Shown in pieces: positions 9,253 to 18,244 of a stretch of 64,000 bases of DNA. Under the pieces are notes generated by a model. It was not told the DNA's origin. It saw only the letters and a program-made list of their open reading frames with translations, and did not search any database. This stretch comes from Stakelama marina. Its GTDB lineage: Bacteria; Pseudomonadota; Alphaproteobacteria; Sphingomonadales; Sphingomonadaceae. The DNA lies in assembly GCF_018122655.1 (NCBI RefSeq), contig NZ_JAGRQC010000001.1, positions 806,001 through 870,000 on the forward strand, in the 5' to 3' direction. The translations under genes and the position numbers were made by a program. The stretch's first letter is position 1. Each line of letters starts with the position of its first letter.

Positions 9253-9521
9253 GCGAAGCGAGCCGCACTGTCGAGATCGTCAACCGCCGCGGGCTTCATG
9301 CACGCGCCAGCGCGAAGTTCGTGACCATCGCATCGGCCCAGTCGGTCGAGATTACCGTCGAAAAGGACGGATCGTCGGTGACCGGCACTTCGATCATGGG
9401 CCTGATGATGCTTGGTGCGGCAAAGGGCGATTCGATCACGATCAAGGCTCGCGGCGAAGGCGCCGACACCGCCGTCGAAGAACTCGCCGCCCTCGTCGCG
9501 GGGCGCTTCGGCGAAGACTGA
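9249..9521 (+). CDS. ptsH: phosphocarrier protein HPr
   Basis: A 90-residue HPr. The phospho-histidine H17 sits in GLHARAS, and the regulatory serine S48 sits in T-S-I-M-G-L-M-M-L. Serine 48 is the expected target of the HprK encoded upstream, so both the kinase and its substrate are present in one chain. The start codon is GTG and overlaps the EIIA stop by 4 bases. Enzyme I (ptsP/ptsI) is not in the window. Confidence 0.95.
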   Translation: MSEASRTVEIVNRRGLHARASAKFVTIASAQSVEITVEKDGSSVTGTSIMGLMMLGAAKGDSITIKARGEGADTAVEELAALVAGRFGED

Positions 9522-9534
9522 ACACCGGTCCGTA

Positions 9535-10338
9535 ATGCCCAGGGAAATAACCGCTTTTTCCAACCCGCTCATTAAGCGGATGCGCCGGCTGCGCGACAAG
9601 CGCCATCGCCGCACCGAAGCGTTGTTCCTCGCCGAAGGCCTGCGCATTCTGACCGAAGCGCGAGAGGCCGGCCACCTTCCGCAATATCTGTTCTTCACCG
9701 CCGGCTCTGCCGACCATATGCTGGTCGAAGCGCTCGTCGCGGCGACCGAGGCGGCGGGCGGAGACGCCATCCAAACCAATGCCGATATCCTGTCCAAGCT
9801 CTCGGGCAAGGATAATCCGGGTGCGGTGGTCGGCATTTACCAGGAACTCCCGACCGGACTGCCCCGGCTCGACCGCGGCGCGGCGGATATCTGGCTGGTG
9901 GCCGAACGACTTCGCGACCCCGGCAATCTCGGCACCATTCTCAGGACCGCCGATGCCGTCGGCGCAGGCGGCCTGATCCTTGTCGACGACTGCGCCGATC
10001 CGTTCTCGGTAGAGGCCGTCCGCGCAAGCATGGGCGCGCTTTTCACGGTACCGATCGCGCGAGCGTCGCGAGACGAGTTCATCGCATGGCTTCGCCAGGG
10101 GCCGGGTCAGCTTGTCGGGCTCAGCCTCGACACCGACCATGATTATCGCGATCCGGCCTATACCGCGCCGGTGTTCCTGCTCACCGGAAACGAGGCACAG
10201 GGCATGCCGCAGGAATTTGCCGATGAATGCGACCTGCTCGTGAAGATTCCGATGCATGGCAAGGCGGACAGCCTGAATGCGGCGATCGCGACGGCCGTGA
10301 TGGCCTATACCGTGCTCGACCGCCTGCCGCGGCGTTAG
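9535..10338 (+). CDS. TrmH/SpoU family RNA 2'-O-methyltransferase
   Basis: A 267-residue SPOUT methyltransferase. The N-terminal substrate-binding domain (S-N-P-L-I-K-R, residues 8-14) is followed by the SpoU catalytic knot. The three motifs are visible: N-L-G-T-I-L-R-T-A-D-A near residue 125, L-L-T-G-N-E-A-Q-G-M near residue 213, and I-P-M-H-G-K-A-D-S-L-N-A-A near residue 238. The family methylates ribose 2'-OH in rRNA or tRNA using S-adenosylmethionine. The target base cannot be told from sequence. It starts 13 bases after ptsH and may be the end of that transcript. Confidence 0.85.
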   Translation: MPREITAFSNPLIKRMRRLRDKRHRRTEALFLAEGLRILTEAREAGHLPQYLFFTAGSADHMLVEALVAATEAAGGDAIQTNADILSKLSGKDNPGAVVGIYQELPTGLPRLDRGAADIWLVAERLRDPGNLGTILRTADAVGAGGLILVDDCADPFSVEAVRASMGALFTVPIARASRDEFIAWLRQGPGQLVGLSLDTDHDYRDPAYTAPVFLLTGNEAQGMPQEFADECDLLVKIPMHGKADSLNAAIATAVMAYTVLDRLPRR

Positions 10339-10397
10339 GCTGGCCGATATTCTATTCCAGTGATAGGCTCGTGTCGCTGGTGGCACGGAGAGAGGCG

Positions 10398-10859
10398 TTG
10401 CCCATACGAAGGACGATGGCGGTATTGGCGCTCGCTATTCTGACTGGTTGCGCGGCCAGCAATGCTCAGCCTTCCCGGTCGCCAGGCCAGGCGCGACCTC
10501 CCAAGGCGTCAGCCAGTCCCGCACCCAATGTCGACATCTCCGACACCAATTGGCGGATCGTTTCCATCGACGGCAAGAATGCTACCGGGGCCAGGCAACC
10601 GACGATGATGTTCGCCGGGGGGTGGATCAGCGGCAATGCTGGCTGCAACAGCTATTCGGGTCCCTATTCGCTGGATGGCGACAGCTTGAGCGTAGGACCG
10701 CTCATGTCGAGCAAGAAGGCGTGCGTCGGGGGCGGAATGGACACCGAGCTGACGCTGTTTCCAGCGCTGCTCGGCACATTGGTTGTCGACCGCATTTCGG
10801 CCGAGCAACTCACGCTTACCGGTAGCGGTCATCAAATTACATTGCGGCGCGCTGATTGA
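10398..10859 (+). CDS. META-domain lipoprotein
   Basis: A 153-residue exported protein. A short leader ends in a lipobox-like L-T-G-C-A near residue 18, so it is probably a lipoprotein. After a Pro/Ala/Ser linker, residues 48-150 match the META/HslJ domain: N-W-R-I-V-S-I-D-G, then a G-N-A-G-C-N-S-Y-S-G core, then a C-terminal L-T-L-T-G beta hairpin. META proteins are linked to stress or motility phenotypes without a defined mechanism. I chose the TTG at 10398, which has GGAG 7 bases upstream. The ATG at 10416 is the alternative and loses only six residues. The gene converges on rmuC with 3 bases between stops. Confidence 0.75.
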   Translation: MPIRRTMAVLALAILTGCAASNAQPSRSPGQARPPKASASPAPNVDISDTNWRIVSIDGKNATGARQPTMMFAGGWISGNAGCNSYSGPYSLDGDSLSVGPLMSSKKACVGGGMDTELTLFPALLGTLVVDRISAEQLTLTGSGHQITLRRAD

Positions 10860-10862
10860 GGG

Positions 10863-12260
10863 CTATTCGGCGGCCTCCGCGTCATCGCTCGGCGCAGGTG
10901 CCGGAAGCTCTCCCACGGGTGCCCGTGCGACCGCATCGACCGGCTCGATCTCTTCGATCTCCTTGTTGCCGACATCGACGTTGAGCTCGCGGAAACGGCG
11001 TGCCGACACGAGCACGCGGCCGTCGAAGCTCGCGATGAACTTGTTGTAATTCTCGACCGCGCTGTTCAGGCCGCCGCCGACGCGCTTCAGGTGGCTCGCC
11101 GCGGTCGCCAGCCGGTCATGCAGTTCCTTGCCGAGTGCATCGACCTTGCGCGCATCCTCGACGAGCTTTTCCTGGCGCCAGATATTCGCGACCGTCTTGG
11201 CAATGGCGACGAGATTGGTCGGCGTCGCGAGCAGAACGCGCCGCTCGATCGCCCATTCCCACAGTTCCGGGTCCTGTTCGAGCGCGGCGAAGAGGAACTG
11301 TTCACCGGGAATATACATGACGACATAATCGGCCGAGTCGCCGAATTCCGACCAATAAGCCTTCGAACCGAGCTGCTGCGCATGGGTGCGAATCGCCGAC
11401 GCGTGCGACCGCAGCGCACTCGCGCGGCCCGCATCGTCGACCGCGTCCGCCGCGTCGAGATAGGCGTTGAGCGAGCATTTGGCGTCGACGATAAGCTGCC
11501 GTCCGCCCGGCAGGCGAACGACGACATCTGGACGAAGCCGCCCCTCGGCACCATCGACCGAAACTTCGGACTGGAAATCGGCAAAGGGCGACAATCCCGC
11601 CTGCTCGAGCACGTTGCGCAGCGACTGTTCGCCCCAACGACCGCGTGCCTTGGGGCTGGCACGCAACACATTGACGAGCCGCGCCGCCTCTTCCTTCACC
11701 TGTGTCTGACCCGCGCGAACCAGTTCGACCGCTTCGCGCAGCCCGGCATAGCTGTCGACGCGTTCCTTTTCGACGCGCTGCAGCCCTTCTTCATAGCGTT
11801 TGAGAACATCCTGAACCGGCGAGAGCAGTGCCTTCAGCTTGGCCTCATTGGCCTTACCCTCTTCAGTGAACCGATCGCTGGCACGCGACAAAAAGCTCTT
11901 CTGCGCCTCGCCGAGCAGATTGTTGGCGACCTCGCGGAATTGCCCGGCCATCGCCTCGCGCGCTCCGACGAATTCCTTGAGCCGTTCATCCTCGGCCTCG
12001 AGCCGTGTCCTGAGCTTGGTCGATTCGATCCGCGCCGCATCGCGCTCCTCGCGAAACCGCTCGGCAGCATTTCGCAGCTCACCTGCTTCGGCCGCCTGCT
12101 CCTGCGCCCGAGCGAGATCGGCGATCGCCGCCTTGAACTCTTCCGCGCGGGCATCTCGCTCGGCCCGCGCCTGGGCGGTTCCCCGGCTGCCGAGAAACCA
12201 GCCGATGAGCACCCCGAGCACGATCGCAACCAGGATCAGAACAACAGCAACCGAGTCCAC
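10863..12260 (-). CDS. rmuC: DNA recombination protein RmuC
   Basis: A 465-residue protein with one N-terminal membrane helix (residues 4-24). A long predicted coiled coil follows (about 28-180, many A/E/R heptads), then the RmuC nuclease-like domain from about residue 185. Diagnostic blocks are R-G-R-W-G-E near residue 205, V-D-A-K-C-S-L-N-A-Y near 257, and Y-I-P-G-E-Q-F near 317, resembling a PD-(D/E)XK fold. RmuC limits inversions at short inverted repeats. The C-terminal tail is acidic and alanine-rich. The gene lies in the same direction as def upstream, with a 152-base gap. Confidence 0.88.
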   Translation of the reverse strand: MDSVAVVLILVAIVLGVLIGWFLGSRGTAQARAERDARAEEFKAAIADLARAQEQAAEAGELRNAAERFREERDAARIESTKLRTRLEAEDERLKEFVGAREAMAGQFREVANNLLGEAQKSFLSRASDRFTEEGKANEAKLKALLSPVQDVLKRYEEGLQRVEKERVDSYAGLREAVELVRAGQTQVKEEAARLVNVLRASPKARGRWGEQSLRNVLEQAGLSPFADFQSEVSVDGAEGRLRPDVVVRLPGGRQLIVDAKCSLNAYLDAADAVDDAGRASALRSHASAIRTHAQQLGSKAYWSEFGDSADYVVMYIPGEQFLFAALEQDPELWEWAIERRVLLATPTNLVAIAKTVANIWRQEKLVEDARKVDALGKELHDRLATAASHLKRVGGGLNSAVENYNKFIASFDGRVLVSARRFRELNVDVGNKEIEEIEPVDAVARAPVGELPAPAPSDDAEAAE

Positions 12261-12382
12261 ATCACCTCCCCAAAGGAACAGAATGCGAACTTACCGGTCG
12301 GAGTGCGCTCCCGCAACCGCGAAATGAGCAAGAACACGGCTTATCCGCGGCCATGCAACGGATAACGCCAGCCCGATAATTT

Positions 12383-12396
12383 CAAATGATCATTTG
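12383..12396. repeat. perfect 14-base palindrome between def and rmuC
   Basis: CAAATGATCATTTG reads the same on both strands and lies 123 bases upstream of rmuC. It is AT-rich in a GC-rich genome and has no T-run, so it is more like a protein-binding site than a terminator. No binding protein can be named. Confidence 0.4.
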
Positions 12397-12412
12397 TTTG
12401 GGCGCAGCCCGT

Positions 12413-12940
12413 TCAGGCTGCGGCCTTGCGCATCTTGGCGAGCTTCTTGAGCACCATGTCGCGCTTCAGCCGCGACAGATGGTCGGTGAAAACCACGCCG
12501 TTCAGATGGTCTATTTCATGCTGCAGGCACGTCGCCATCAACCCGTCTAGCTCCGCCTCATGCGTCTCGCCATGTTCGTCCTGCCAGCGCGCCTTGCACC
12601 GCGCAGGCCGTTCGACATCGGCAAATTGCTCGGGGATCGAGAGGCAGCCTTCCTTGTACGTCGACACCTCGTCGGAAGTTTCGAGAATTTCGGGATTCAC
12701 GAAGACTTGCGGGTCCTTGATCGGCTTGCCGTCCTCATCCTCTTCCTCCTGAAGATCAATGACGAGCAAGCGCTTTTCCTCGCCGACCTGAATCGCGGCG
12801 AGGCCGATGCCCGGCGCATCGTACATCGTCTCGAACATATCGGCGACCAGCGTGCGCAGCGCATCGTCGAACGTCTCGACGGGCTTCGACACGACGCGGA
12901 GCCGCGGGTCCGGCACCTCCAGAATGGGCATCACAGTCAT
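12413..12940 (-). CDS. def: peptide deformylase
   Basis: A 175-residue metalloenzyme that removes the formyl group from nascent N-formylmethionine. All three family motifs are present: [10 protein letters not shown] (residues 44-53), E-G-C-L-S (about 97-101, metal-binding Cys) and Q-H-E-I-D-H (about 140-145, two metal-binding His and the catalytic Glu). Length and N-terminus are standard. It lies back to back with fmt, with recR between them. Fmt adds the formyl group that Def removes, a common pairing. Confidence 0.96.
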   Translation of the reverse strand: MTVMPILEVPDPRLRVVSKPVETFDDALRTLVADMFETMYDAPGIGLAAIQVGEEKRLLVIDLQEEEDEDGKPIKDPQVFVNPEILETSDEVSTYKEGCLSIPEQFADVERPARCKARWQDEHGETHEAELDGLMATCLQHEIDHLNGVVFTDHLSRLKRDMVLKKLAKMRKAAA

Positions 12941-12971
12941 GGTTGTTAGCTAAGAATTGCGCTCGTTTTCG

Positions 12972-13568
12972 TCAAGCGACCGGACGCCGCGCGCGCAGCG
13001 CCTGGGCAAGCGTGCCTTCATCGAGATAATCGAGCTCTCCGCCCACCGGCAGGCCGTGCGCCAATTGCGTCACGCGTACCGGAAACGCCTCGATCCGCTC
13101 GGCGATATAGTGCGAGGTCGTCTGCCCCTCGAGCGTTGCGTTCATCGCCAGCACGATCTCGTCGATCCCGCCGGCTTCGATCCGGCGAAGCAGCGCGTCT
13201 ATCGTCAGGTCCTCGGGCCGCACGCCGTCGAGCGCGGACAATCGCCCGCCCAGGACATGAAACCGACCCGGAAACAGGCGCGAGCGATCGAGCGCCCACA
13301 GGTCCGCCACCTCCTCGACCACGCAGATCGAACGCGAATCGCGGCGCGTGTCCGAACAGATACCGCACGGATCGGTGGTATCGACATTGCCGCAGATCGA
13401 GCATGTCGCCAGTTTTTCGGCCACCGCCTCGAGTGCGCGGAGCAGCGGGTCGAGGGCGGTTTCGCGCCGCTTGACGAGGTGCAGGACCGCCCGTCGCGCC
13501 GAGCGTGGCCCAAGACCGGGAAGCCTGCTGAGCGCCTGGGTTAGCGTATCGATCTCGGGAGAAGCCAT
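12972..13568 (-). CDS. recR: recombination mediator RecR
   Basis: A 198-residue RecR. The N-terminal helix-hairpin-helix ([15 protein letters not shown]) is followed by a four-cysteine zinc finger (C-S-I-C-G-N ... D-P-C-G-I-C, about residues 55-70). A Toprim domain then begins with I-C-V-V-E-E. RecR works with RecF/RecO to load RecA at gaps. The ATG at 13568 gives the standard start M-A-S-P-E-I-D. Longer reading into the fmt promoter region has no support. It is divergent from fmt with about 50 bases between, so the two share a short promoter region. Confidence 0.95.
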   Translation of the reverse strand: MASPEIDTLTQALSRLPGLGPRSARRAVLHLVKRRETALDPLLRALEAVAEKLATCSICGNVDTTDPCGICSDTRRDSRSICVVEEVADLWALDRSRLFPGRFHVLGGRLSALDGVRPEDLTIDALLRRIEAGGIDEIVLAMNATLEGQTTSHYIAERIEAFPVRVTQLAHGLPVGGELDYLDEGTLAQALRARRPVA

Positions 13569-13617
13569 GGTGACAGCTAGATAAGGGGTTGCGCTCGCGC
13601 CTGCCAAGCGTTTGAGC

Positions 13618-14529
13618 ATGTCCGCCATGCGGATCATTTTCATGGGCACCCCCGATTTCGCCGTTCCGGCGCTCGATGCACTGGTCGAAGCAGGCCATGA
13701 CGTCGTTGCGGCATACAGCCAGCCGCCACGGCGAGCCGGCCGCGGCAAGGCGTTGCGCCCCTCCCCCGTGCACCAGCGTGCAGACGCGCTCGGCATCCCG
13801 GTGTTCACGCCCGTCAGCTTGCGCGACGCGGATGCGCAGGCGGGGTTCGCCGCGCATCAGGCCGATGTCGCAGTTGTGGCGGCATATGGCCTGCTGCTCC
13901 CGGCACCAGTGCTGGCCGCGCCGCGGCTCGGCTGCCTGAACATCCATGCCTCGCTGCTGCCGCGCTGGCGGGGCGCTGCGCCGATCCAGCGCGCGATCCT
14001 TGCCGGGGATACCGAAACGGGCGTCGGCATCATGCAGATGGAGGCCGGGCTGGACACGGGACCGGTGCGTCTGGAAGGTCGCACGCCGATCGACGGCAAG
14101 ACCGCAGGGGAACTGACCGACGAGCTCGCGCGCATGGGCGCGGCGCTGATGGTGGAGGTCCTTGCCGATCCCGATGCCCATCCCGCACTAGCGCAAGCCG
14201 AAGACGGCGTTACCCATGCCGCGAAGATCCGCAAGGAAGAGACGCGGCTCGACTTCTCCCAACCGGCCGAGGCGGTCGAACGTCAGGTGCGCGCCTTCAA
14301 CCCTCCCGGCGCGTTTTTCGAACATGACGGCGAACGCATCCGCATTCTCGAGGCGGATGTCGCTGCGCAGAGCGGCGAACCCGGCACCGTGCTCGACGAC
14401 GCGCTCACCATAGCATGTGGCACCGGCGCGATCCGCCCGGTTTCCGTACAGCGCGCGGGGCGTGGCGTCATGACGCCCGATGCGCTGCTGCGCGGTTTTG
14501 CGATCCCCAAGGGCGCTCGAATCGCATGA
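13618..14529 (+). CDS. fmt: methionyl-tRNA formyltransferase
   Basis: A 303-residue enzyme that formylates the initiator Met-tRNA using 10-formyl-tetrahydrofolate. The N-terminal catalytic Rossmann domain starts M-R-I-I-F-M-G-T-P. It contains the signature [13 protein letters not shown] near residue 114 and the following T-G-V-G-I-M-Q-M loop. The C-terminal OB-like tRNA-binding domain begins near 210. Two close starts exist (13618 and 13627, three codons apart). The second gives the usual N-terminus, and neither has a strong ribosome site. The stop overlaps the truA start by 4 bases. Confidence 0.95.
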   Translation: MSAMRIIFMGTPDFAVPALDALVEAGHDVVAAYSQPPRRAGRGKALRPSPVHQRADALGIPVFTPVSLRDADAQAGFAAHQADVAVVAAYGLLLPAPVLAAPRLGCLNIHASLLPRWRGAAPIQRAILAGDTETGVGIMQMEAGLDTGPVRLEGRTPIDGKTAGELTDELARMGAALMVEVLADPDAHPALAQAEDGVTHAAKIRKEETRLDFSQPAEAVERQVRAFNPPGAFFEHDGERIRILEADVAAQSGEPGTVLDDALTIACGTGAIRPVSVQRAGRGVMTPDALLRGFAIPKGARIA

Positions 14530-15281
14530 CGCGGTTCGCACTGACGATCGAGTTCGACGGCCGCCCTTTCATGGGCTGGCAACGCCAGGCGCACGGTCCG
14601 AGCGTTCAGGAGGCGCTGGAAACCGCCGCGCATGCGATCACGGGGGAAAGCGTAGTGGCACATGCCGCCGGCCGCACCGATGCGGGCGTACATGCGCTGG
14701 CAATGCGCGCCCATATCGAGATCGAGCGCGAGATCGAGCCGTTTCGCCTGATGGAGGGCATCAACGCCAAGCTTCGCCCGCACCCGGTTGCGATCCTGTC
14801 GTGCGAACCGGTCGCCGATGACTGGCACGCGCGCTTTTCCTGTATCGGCCGGGCCTATGAATACCACATCGTCAACCGGCGCGCGCCGCTGACGTTCGAA
14901 TCGGGGCTGGCGTGGCGCGTCCCTAAACCGCTCGATCACGATGCGATGCACGAGGCGGCGCAACACCTCGTCGGGCGCCACGACTTCACGACCTTCCGTT
15001 CGGTCCAGTGTCAGGCGGCCAGCCCGCTCAAAAGCCTCGACCGCCTCGACGTTTCACGCACCGGAGACCGGATCGTCGTCAAGGCGGAGGCGCGTTCGTT
15101 TCTTCACCATCAGGTCCGCTCGATGGTCGGGTGCCTGGCGCTTGTCGGGCGCGGAAAATGGCAGCCTGACGATATCAGAACGGCGCTTGAGGCGCGCGAT
15201 CGTCAGGCGCTAGGACTGAATGCGCCGCCCGACGGCCTGTTCTTCGTCCGCGCGCTTTACCCCGATGATGTCAGCGACTGA
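14526..15281 (+). CDS. truA: tRNA pseudouridine(38-40) synthase
   Basis: A 251-residue TruA. The N-terminal block is [10 protein letters not shown], with the catalytic aspartate in G-R-T-D-A-G-V-H-A near residue 46. The C-terminal [11 protein letters not shown] motif is at about 195-205. It isomerises uridines in the anticodon stem-loop of many tRNAs. It is translationally coupled to fmt through an ATGA overlap. Its 3' end overlaps the convergent RNA methyltransferase gene by 11 bases. Confidence 0.95.
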   Translation: MTRFALTIEFDGRPFMGWQRQAHGPSVQEALETAAHAITGESVVAHAAGRTDAGVHALAMRAHIEIEREIEPFRLMEGINAKLRPHPVAILSCEPVADDWHARFSCIGRAYEYHIVNRRAPLTFESGLAWRVPKPLDHDAMHEAAQHLVGRHDFTTFRSVQCQAASPLKSLDRLDVSRTGDRIVVKAEARSFLHHQVRSMVGCLALVGRGKWQPDDIRTALEARDRQALGLNAPPDGLFFVRALYPDDVSD

Positions 15282-16470
15282 ACGACGCCGCGAGTTCGAC
15301 ATGCGTCGACCAGCGGAACTGCCCGACCGGCCTGACCCAGTCGAGCCGCATTCCGCCTTCGCATAACGTCGCAGCATCGCGTGCGAAGGTGCTGGGGTTA
15401 CACGATATATAGGCCACTCTGGGTGTCGTGGAGCGCGCCAGCTCGGCAACCTGCTCCTTCGCGCCGGCGCGGGGCGGATCGAGAATGACCGCGGCGAAGC
15501 GCCCGAGTTCCTGCGCCGTCAATGGCCGCCGATACAGATCGCGGTGGTCGGCGAAAATCTGGCGCTGCGCACGGTTCGCCGCAGTCTTCAGCGACAGAAT
15601 CGCGTCGCGCGCTGCCTCCGCGGCATAGACCTTGGTTGCGGGCGGAAGCGCGAATGCAAAGGTGCCCAGTCCGGCAAACAGATCGGCCACCATCATTGCA
15701 TCGCCGACGATCTCGCGCATCGTCTCGACCAGCGCGGCTTCACCCTCGGCCGTTGCCTGAAGGAACGCGCCGGCGGGCATCGCCACCGGAACACCGCCCA
15801 GCGTGATCGTGACCGGTTCCGGCTCCCAGCGCGTTTCGGGGCCGAGTCCCTCGTCGATCGACAAGCGCGCAAGCGAATGGCGGCGGGCAAAGCCGGTAAT
15901 CGATTCGATCGTCGCCAGATCGTCCGCGCTCATGCCGGTCAGCAGCACGTCGACGCCCTGATCGGTCAGCGTCAACCCAACATCGGAGCGCCCGGTGCGC
16001 GGCAACATCGCCGCGAGCAGCCCGCGCAGCGGCGACAATAGCCGGAAAAGCTCGGGATGCAGGATTTCGCATTCCATCATGTCGACAAGCTGATGGCTGC
16101 GCTCTGCCGTGAAGCCGATATGCACCTGCCGCCCTCGCCGCTCGGCGTGCAGCGTCGCGCGGCGGCGCGAACGCGGCGGTGACAATGCGGCGTCGCGTAT
16201 ATCGGCCTCGATACCATGTTGAGAGAGCGCGCTGCCGATACGGTCCGACAGGAATTTGGCGTAGCTCGGGTCGTCGAGATGCTGAAGCTGACAGCCGCCG
16301 CATTCGGGAAAATGCCGGCAAGGCGGCGTCTGATGATGTGCGCCTTCGATGATGCTGCCGTCGGCTCTGACCCTGTCGCCCGGCGCTGCAAGCGGCGCAT
16401 GGCGGCCGTCGGCGGTAATTCCGTCGCCGCGCGCCGCCACGCCGATTACCCGCTCGCCCTCGTCACTCAT
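15271..16470 (-). CDS. RlmD/TrmA-type RNA 5-methyluridine methyltransferase
   Basis: A 399-residue class I SAM-dependent methyltransferase of the RumA/TrmA family. A short N-terminal TRAM-like stretch precedes the iron-sulfur cysteines in [10 protein letters not shown] near residue 50, expected to bind [4Fe-4S] with a later Cys. The SAM-binding motif [10 protein letters not shown] lies near residue 265. The I-L-D-P-P-R-A-G and Y-I-S-C-N-P-S catalytic-cysteine blocks follow. It methylates uridine C5 in 23S rRNA or tRNA; the exact site is not readable. The start is fixed by an ATGA overlap with the upstream repair enzyme. An ATG two codons earlier is less likely. Confidence 0.85.
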   Translation of the reverse strand: MSDEGERVIGVAARGDGITADGRHAPLAAPGDRVRADGSIIEGAHHQTPPCRHFPECGGCQLQHLDDPSYAKFLSDRIGSALSQHGIEADIRDAALSPPRSRRRATLHAERRGRQVHIGFTAERSHQLVDMMECEILHPELFRLLSPLRGLLAAMLPRTGRSDVGLTLTDQGVDVLLTGMSADDLATIESITGFARRHSLARLSIDEGLGPETRWEPEPVTITLGGVPVAMPAGAFLQATAEGEAALVETMREIVGDAMMVADLFAGLGTFAFALPPATKVYAAEAARDAILSLKTAANRAQRQIFADHRDLYRRPLTAQELGRFAAVILDPPRAGAKEQVAELARSTTPRVAYISCNPSTFARDAATLCEGGMRLDWVRPVGQFRWSTHVELAASFSR

Positions 16471-17870
16471 ACACATTCTCCGATTGCATCCGGGATACGC
16501 CCGATCAGGTCATCGGCGCAAAACGCCGGCCCGGCAAGCGCCGCAGCGCGCGTGTGAAGCCATACCGCCTCGGCGGCAGCGTGCGCGTTCCCCTTCGCCA
16601 TCCGCGCACCGCAAAGCCCCGCCAGCACGTCGCCGGTGCCCGCGGTCGACAGCCACGGGCTGCTGTCACCCGACATCACCACCCGTCCGTCGGGATGCGC
16701 GATCACGGTGTCAGGCCCCTTGTGCACGATAGTGGCGCAGATGCGCCGCGCCGCGCTGACGGTCCGGTCGAGCTTGCCGCCATCGCCATCGTCGAACATC
16801 CGTCCGAACTCGCCTTCGTGCGGTGTCAGAACCGTCTCTGCGGTACGGCCCGAAATCCGGCGCTCGGCGTCGCGACCGAGCAAGGTAAGCGCATCGCCGT
16901 CGATTACGAGCCGATGTTCACACGCGATTGCAACGCCGAGCAGCGCCTGGCTGCGTTCTCCACGCCCGAGCCCAGGGCCGATGACCACCGCCGAAATGCG
17001 GTCATCGCCAAGCAGGTGCTGCAAATCATCGGCGCTTTCGACCGAGCGGTGGACGAGGGCATCCGGTCCGTTTCCGCCACCGCCTTGCCCGGCGAGCATC
17101 ACATAACCCGCGCCTCCGTGCAGCGCCGCCCGCGCCGAAAGCCGCGCGGCTCCCGGCATCTCGCCCTCGACGACCAGCACCAGTCCGCGACTATATTTGT
17201 GGCTGTCACGCGCCGGCGCTACGAGATGCGGCCGGCTCAGCGAGCAAATATCGCTTTCGCCCGGAATACCGATATCGGCGTGCAATACCGTCCCGCACCG
17301 CTCGAGCGCAGGCATAAGCAGGTGCGCGGGTTTCAGCGCGCCGAGAGCAACGGTGGCGGTCGCTGGCGCGCCGCCGAGATCTTCGCCGCTATCGGTGGCA
17401 AACCCCGATGGCAGGTCGATCGCGAGAACGAACGCCGCGGCTTGCGACAGGCGGTGGAGCGCCTTGCGCGCCTCTCCTTCCAGCGCCCGCGACATGCCCG
17501 TTCCGAACAGCCCGTCGACCAGCACCGGGCGCGGCTCTGCATCGTCCAGCGTCACCGTCTCGCCGTCCCAGCGCGATCGCATCATACCCGCCGCGCCCGC
17601 TTCCTTTCCGCCAAGCGCAGCGACGATGACGTCATGGCCCCATTGGCGCAAAAGGCGGGCAACGACATAGGCGTCTCCGCCATTGTTTCCCGGCCCTGCC
17701 AGTACGAGCACCGGCCGTCCGAACGCAAAGCGCGCAGCCTCTCGCGCAACCGCCGTGCCGGCGCGCTCCATCAGTTCCTCCTGCGAAACCCCGGCGTCGA
17801 AACAGGCCTGTTCGGCCGCGCGCATCTGTTCGGCAGTCAGAACCGGGGTACCGCGCGGAACGCGGATCAT
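16467..17870 (-). CDS. nnr: bifunctional NAD(P)H-hydrate epimerase/dehydratase
   Basis: A 467-residue fusion of the two nicotinamide repair activities. Residues 1-210 are the YjeF_N epimerase domain, with G-P-G-N-N-G-G-D-A-Y-V-V-A-R near residue 60. From about 225 on is the ribokinase-like dehydratase, with T-P-H-E-G-E-F-G-R near 350 and the nucleotide-binding S-T-A-G-T-G-D-V-L-A-G near 415. Together they convert damaged NAD(P)HX back to NAD(P)H. Both borders overlap neighbours by 4 bases, placing it firmly inside the leftward operon. Confidence 0.93.
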   Translation of the reverse strand: MIRVPRGTPVLTAEQMRAAEQACFDAGVSQEELMERAGTAVAREAARFAFGRPVLVLAGPGNNGGDAYVVARLLRQWGHDVIVAALGGKEAGAAGMMRSRWDGETVTLDDAEPRPVLVDGLFGTGMSRALEGEARKALHRLSQAAAFVLAIDLPSGFATDSGEDLGGAPATATVALGALKPAHLLMPALERCGTVLHADIGIPGESDICSLSRPHLVAPARDSHKYSRGLVLVVEGEMPGAARLSARAALHGGAGYVMLAGQGGGGNGPDALVHRSVESADDLQHLLGDDRISAVVIGPGLGRGERSQALLGVAIACEHRLVIDGDALTLLGRDAERRISGRTAETVLTPHEGEFGRMFDDGDGGKLDRTVSAARRICATIVHKGPDTVIAHPDGRVVMSGDSSPWLSTAGTGDVLAGLCGARMAKGNAHAAAEAVWLHTRAAALAGPAFCADDLIGRIPDAIGECV

Positions 17871-18244
17871 TTCGCCCGCACCGGGCCGATCGTCGCGGGC
17901 AGGCGATAGCGCGAGTTGTCTATCGTGACCTCGATCTGGTGGTCGCCGACCACCTTCACGATCGCGGGTGCCGCGCCGTCAGCCGCGACCACGCCGCGGC
18001 CGTCGCGCGTGATGCGCAGGCGGTGAAAGCCGCCATCGGGCTCGTGAAGCGTAAGGATCGTACCCTTGTCGCCAGCGACCTCGTCGAACGAGCATTGCGG
18101 CTTGAAGTCGTCCGTACCGTCCAACGCGCAGGCGACCTTGGTCTGCTTCTGGTTCGACGGGTCGCCATCGGTCCCGTTCAGCCCCTCGCCGCAGCCCGTC
18201 GCCAGCAGGCAGATCAGGATTGCGCTAGATATCCGCGTAAACAT
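17867..18244 (-). CDS. small lipoprotein of unknown function
   Basis: A 125-residue protein with a short hydrophobic leader and a lipobox-like A-T-G-C-G at residues 15-19, so probably a lipoprotein. The mature part has two further cysteines (A-C-A-L-D-G, P-Q-C-S-F-D). It then alternates beta-like stretches ending [10 protein letters not shown] do not recognise a family. It overlaps ilvD upstream by 20 bases and the repair-enzyme gene downstream by 4 bases. This argues that it is real and cotranscribed, but not that it is functionally related to either. Confidence 0.7.
   Translation of the reverse strand: MFTRISSAILICLLATGCGEGLNGTDGDPSNQKQTKVACALDGTDDFKPQCSFDEVAGDKGTILTLHEPDGGFHRLRITRDGRGVVAADGAAPAIVKVVGDHQIEVTIDNSRYRLPATIGPVRAK

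Noticed and set aside
8019..9836. A 605-codon minus-strand frame across rapZ, EIIA and ptsH
   Set aside because: It crosses three well-supported genes and their overlaps and contains no recognisable domain.
12403..12421. GCAGCC/GGCTGC hairpin at the def stop as a terminator
   Set aside because: It overlaps the coding end and is followed by GCCCAAACAAA on the minus strand, with no T-run.
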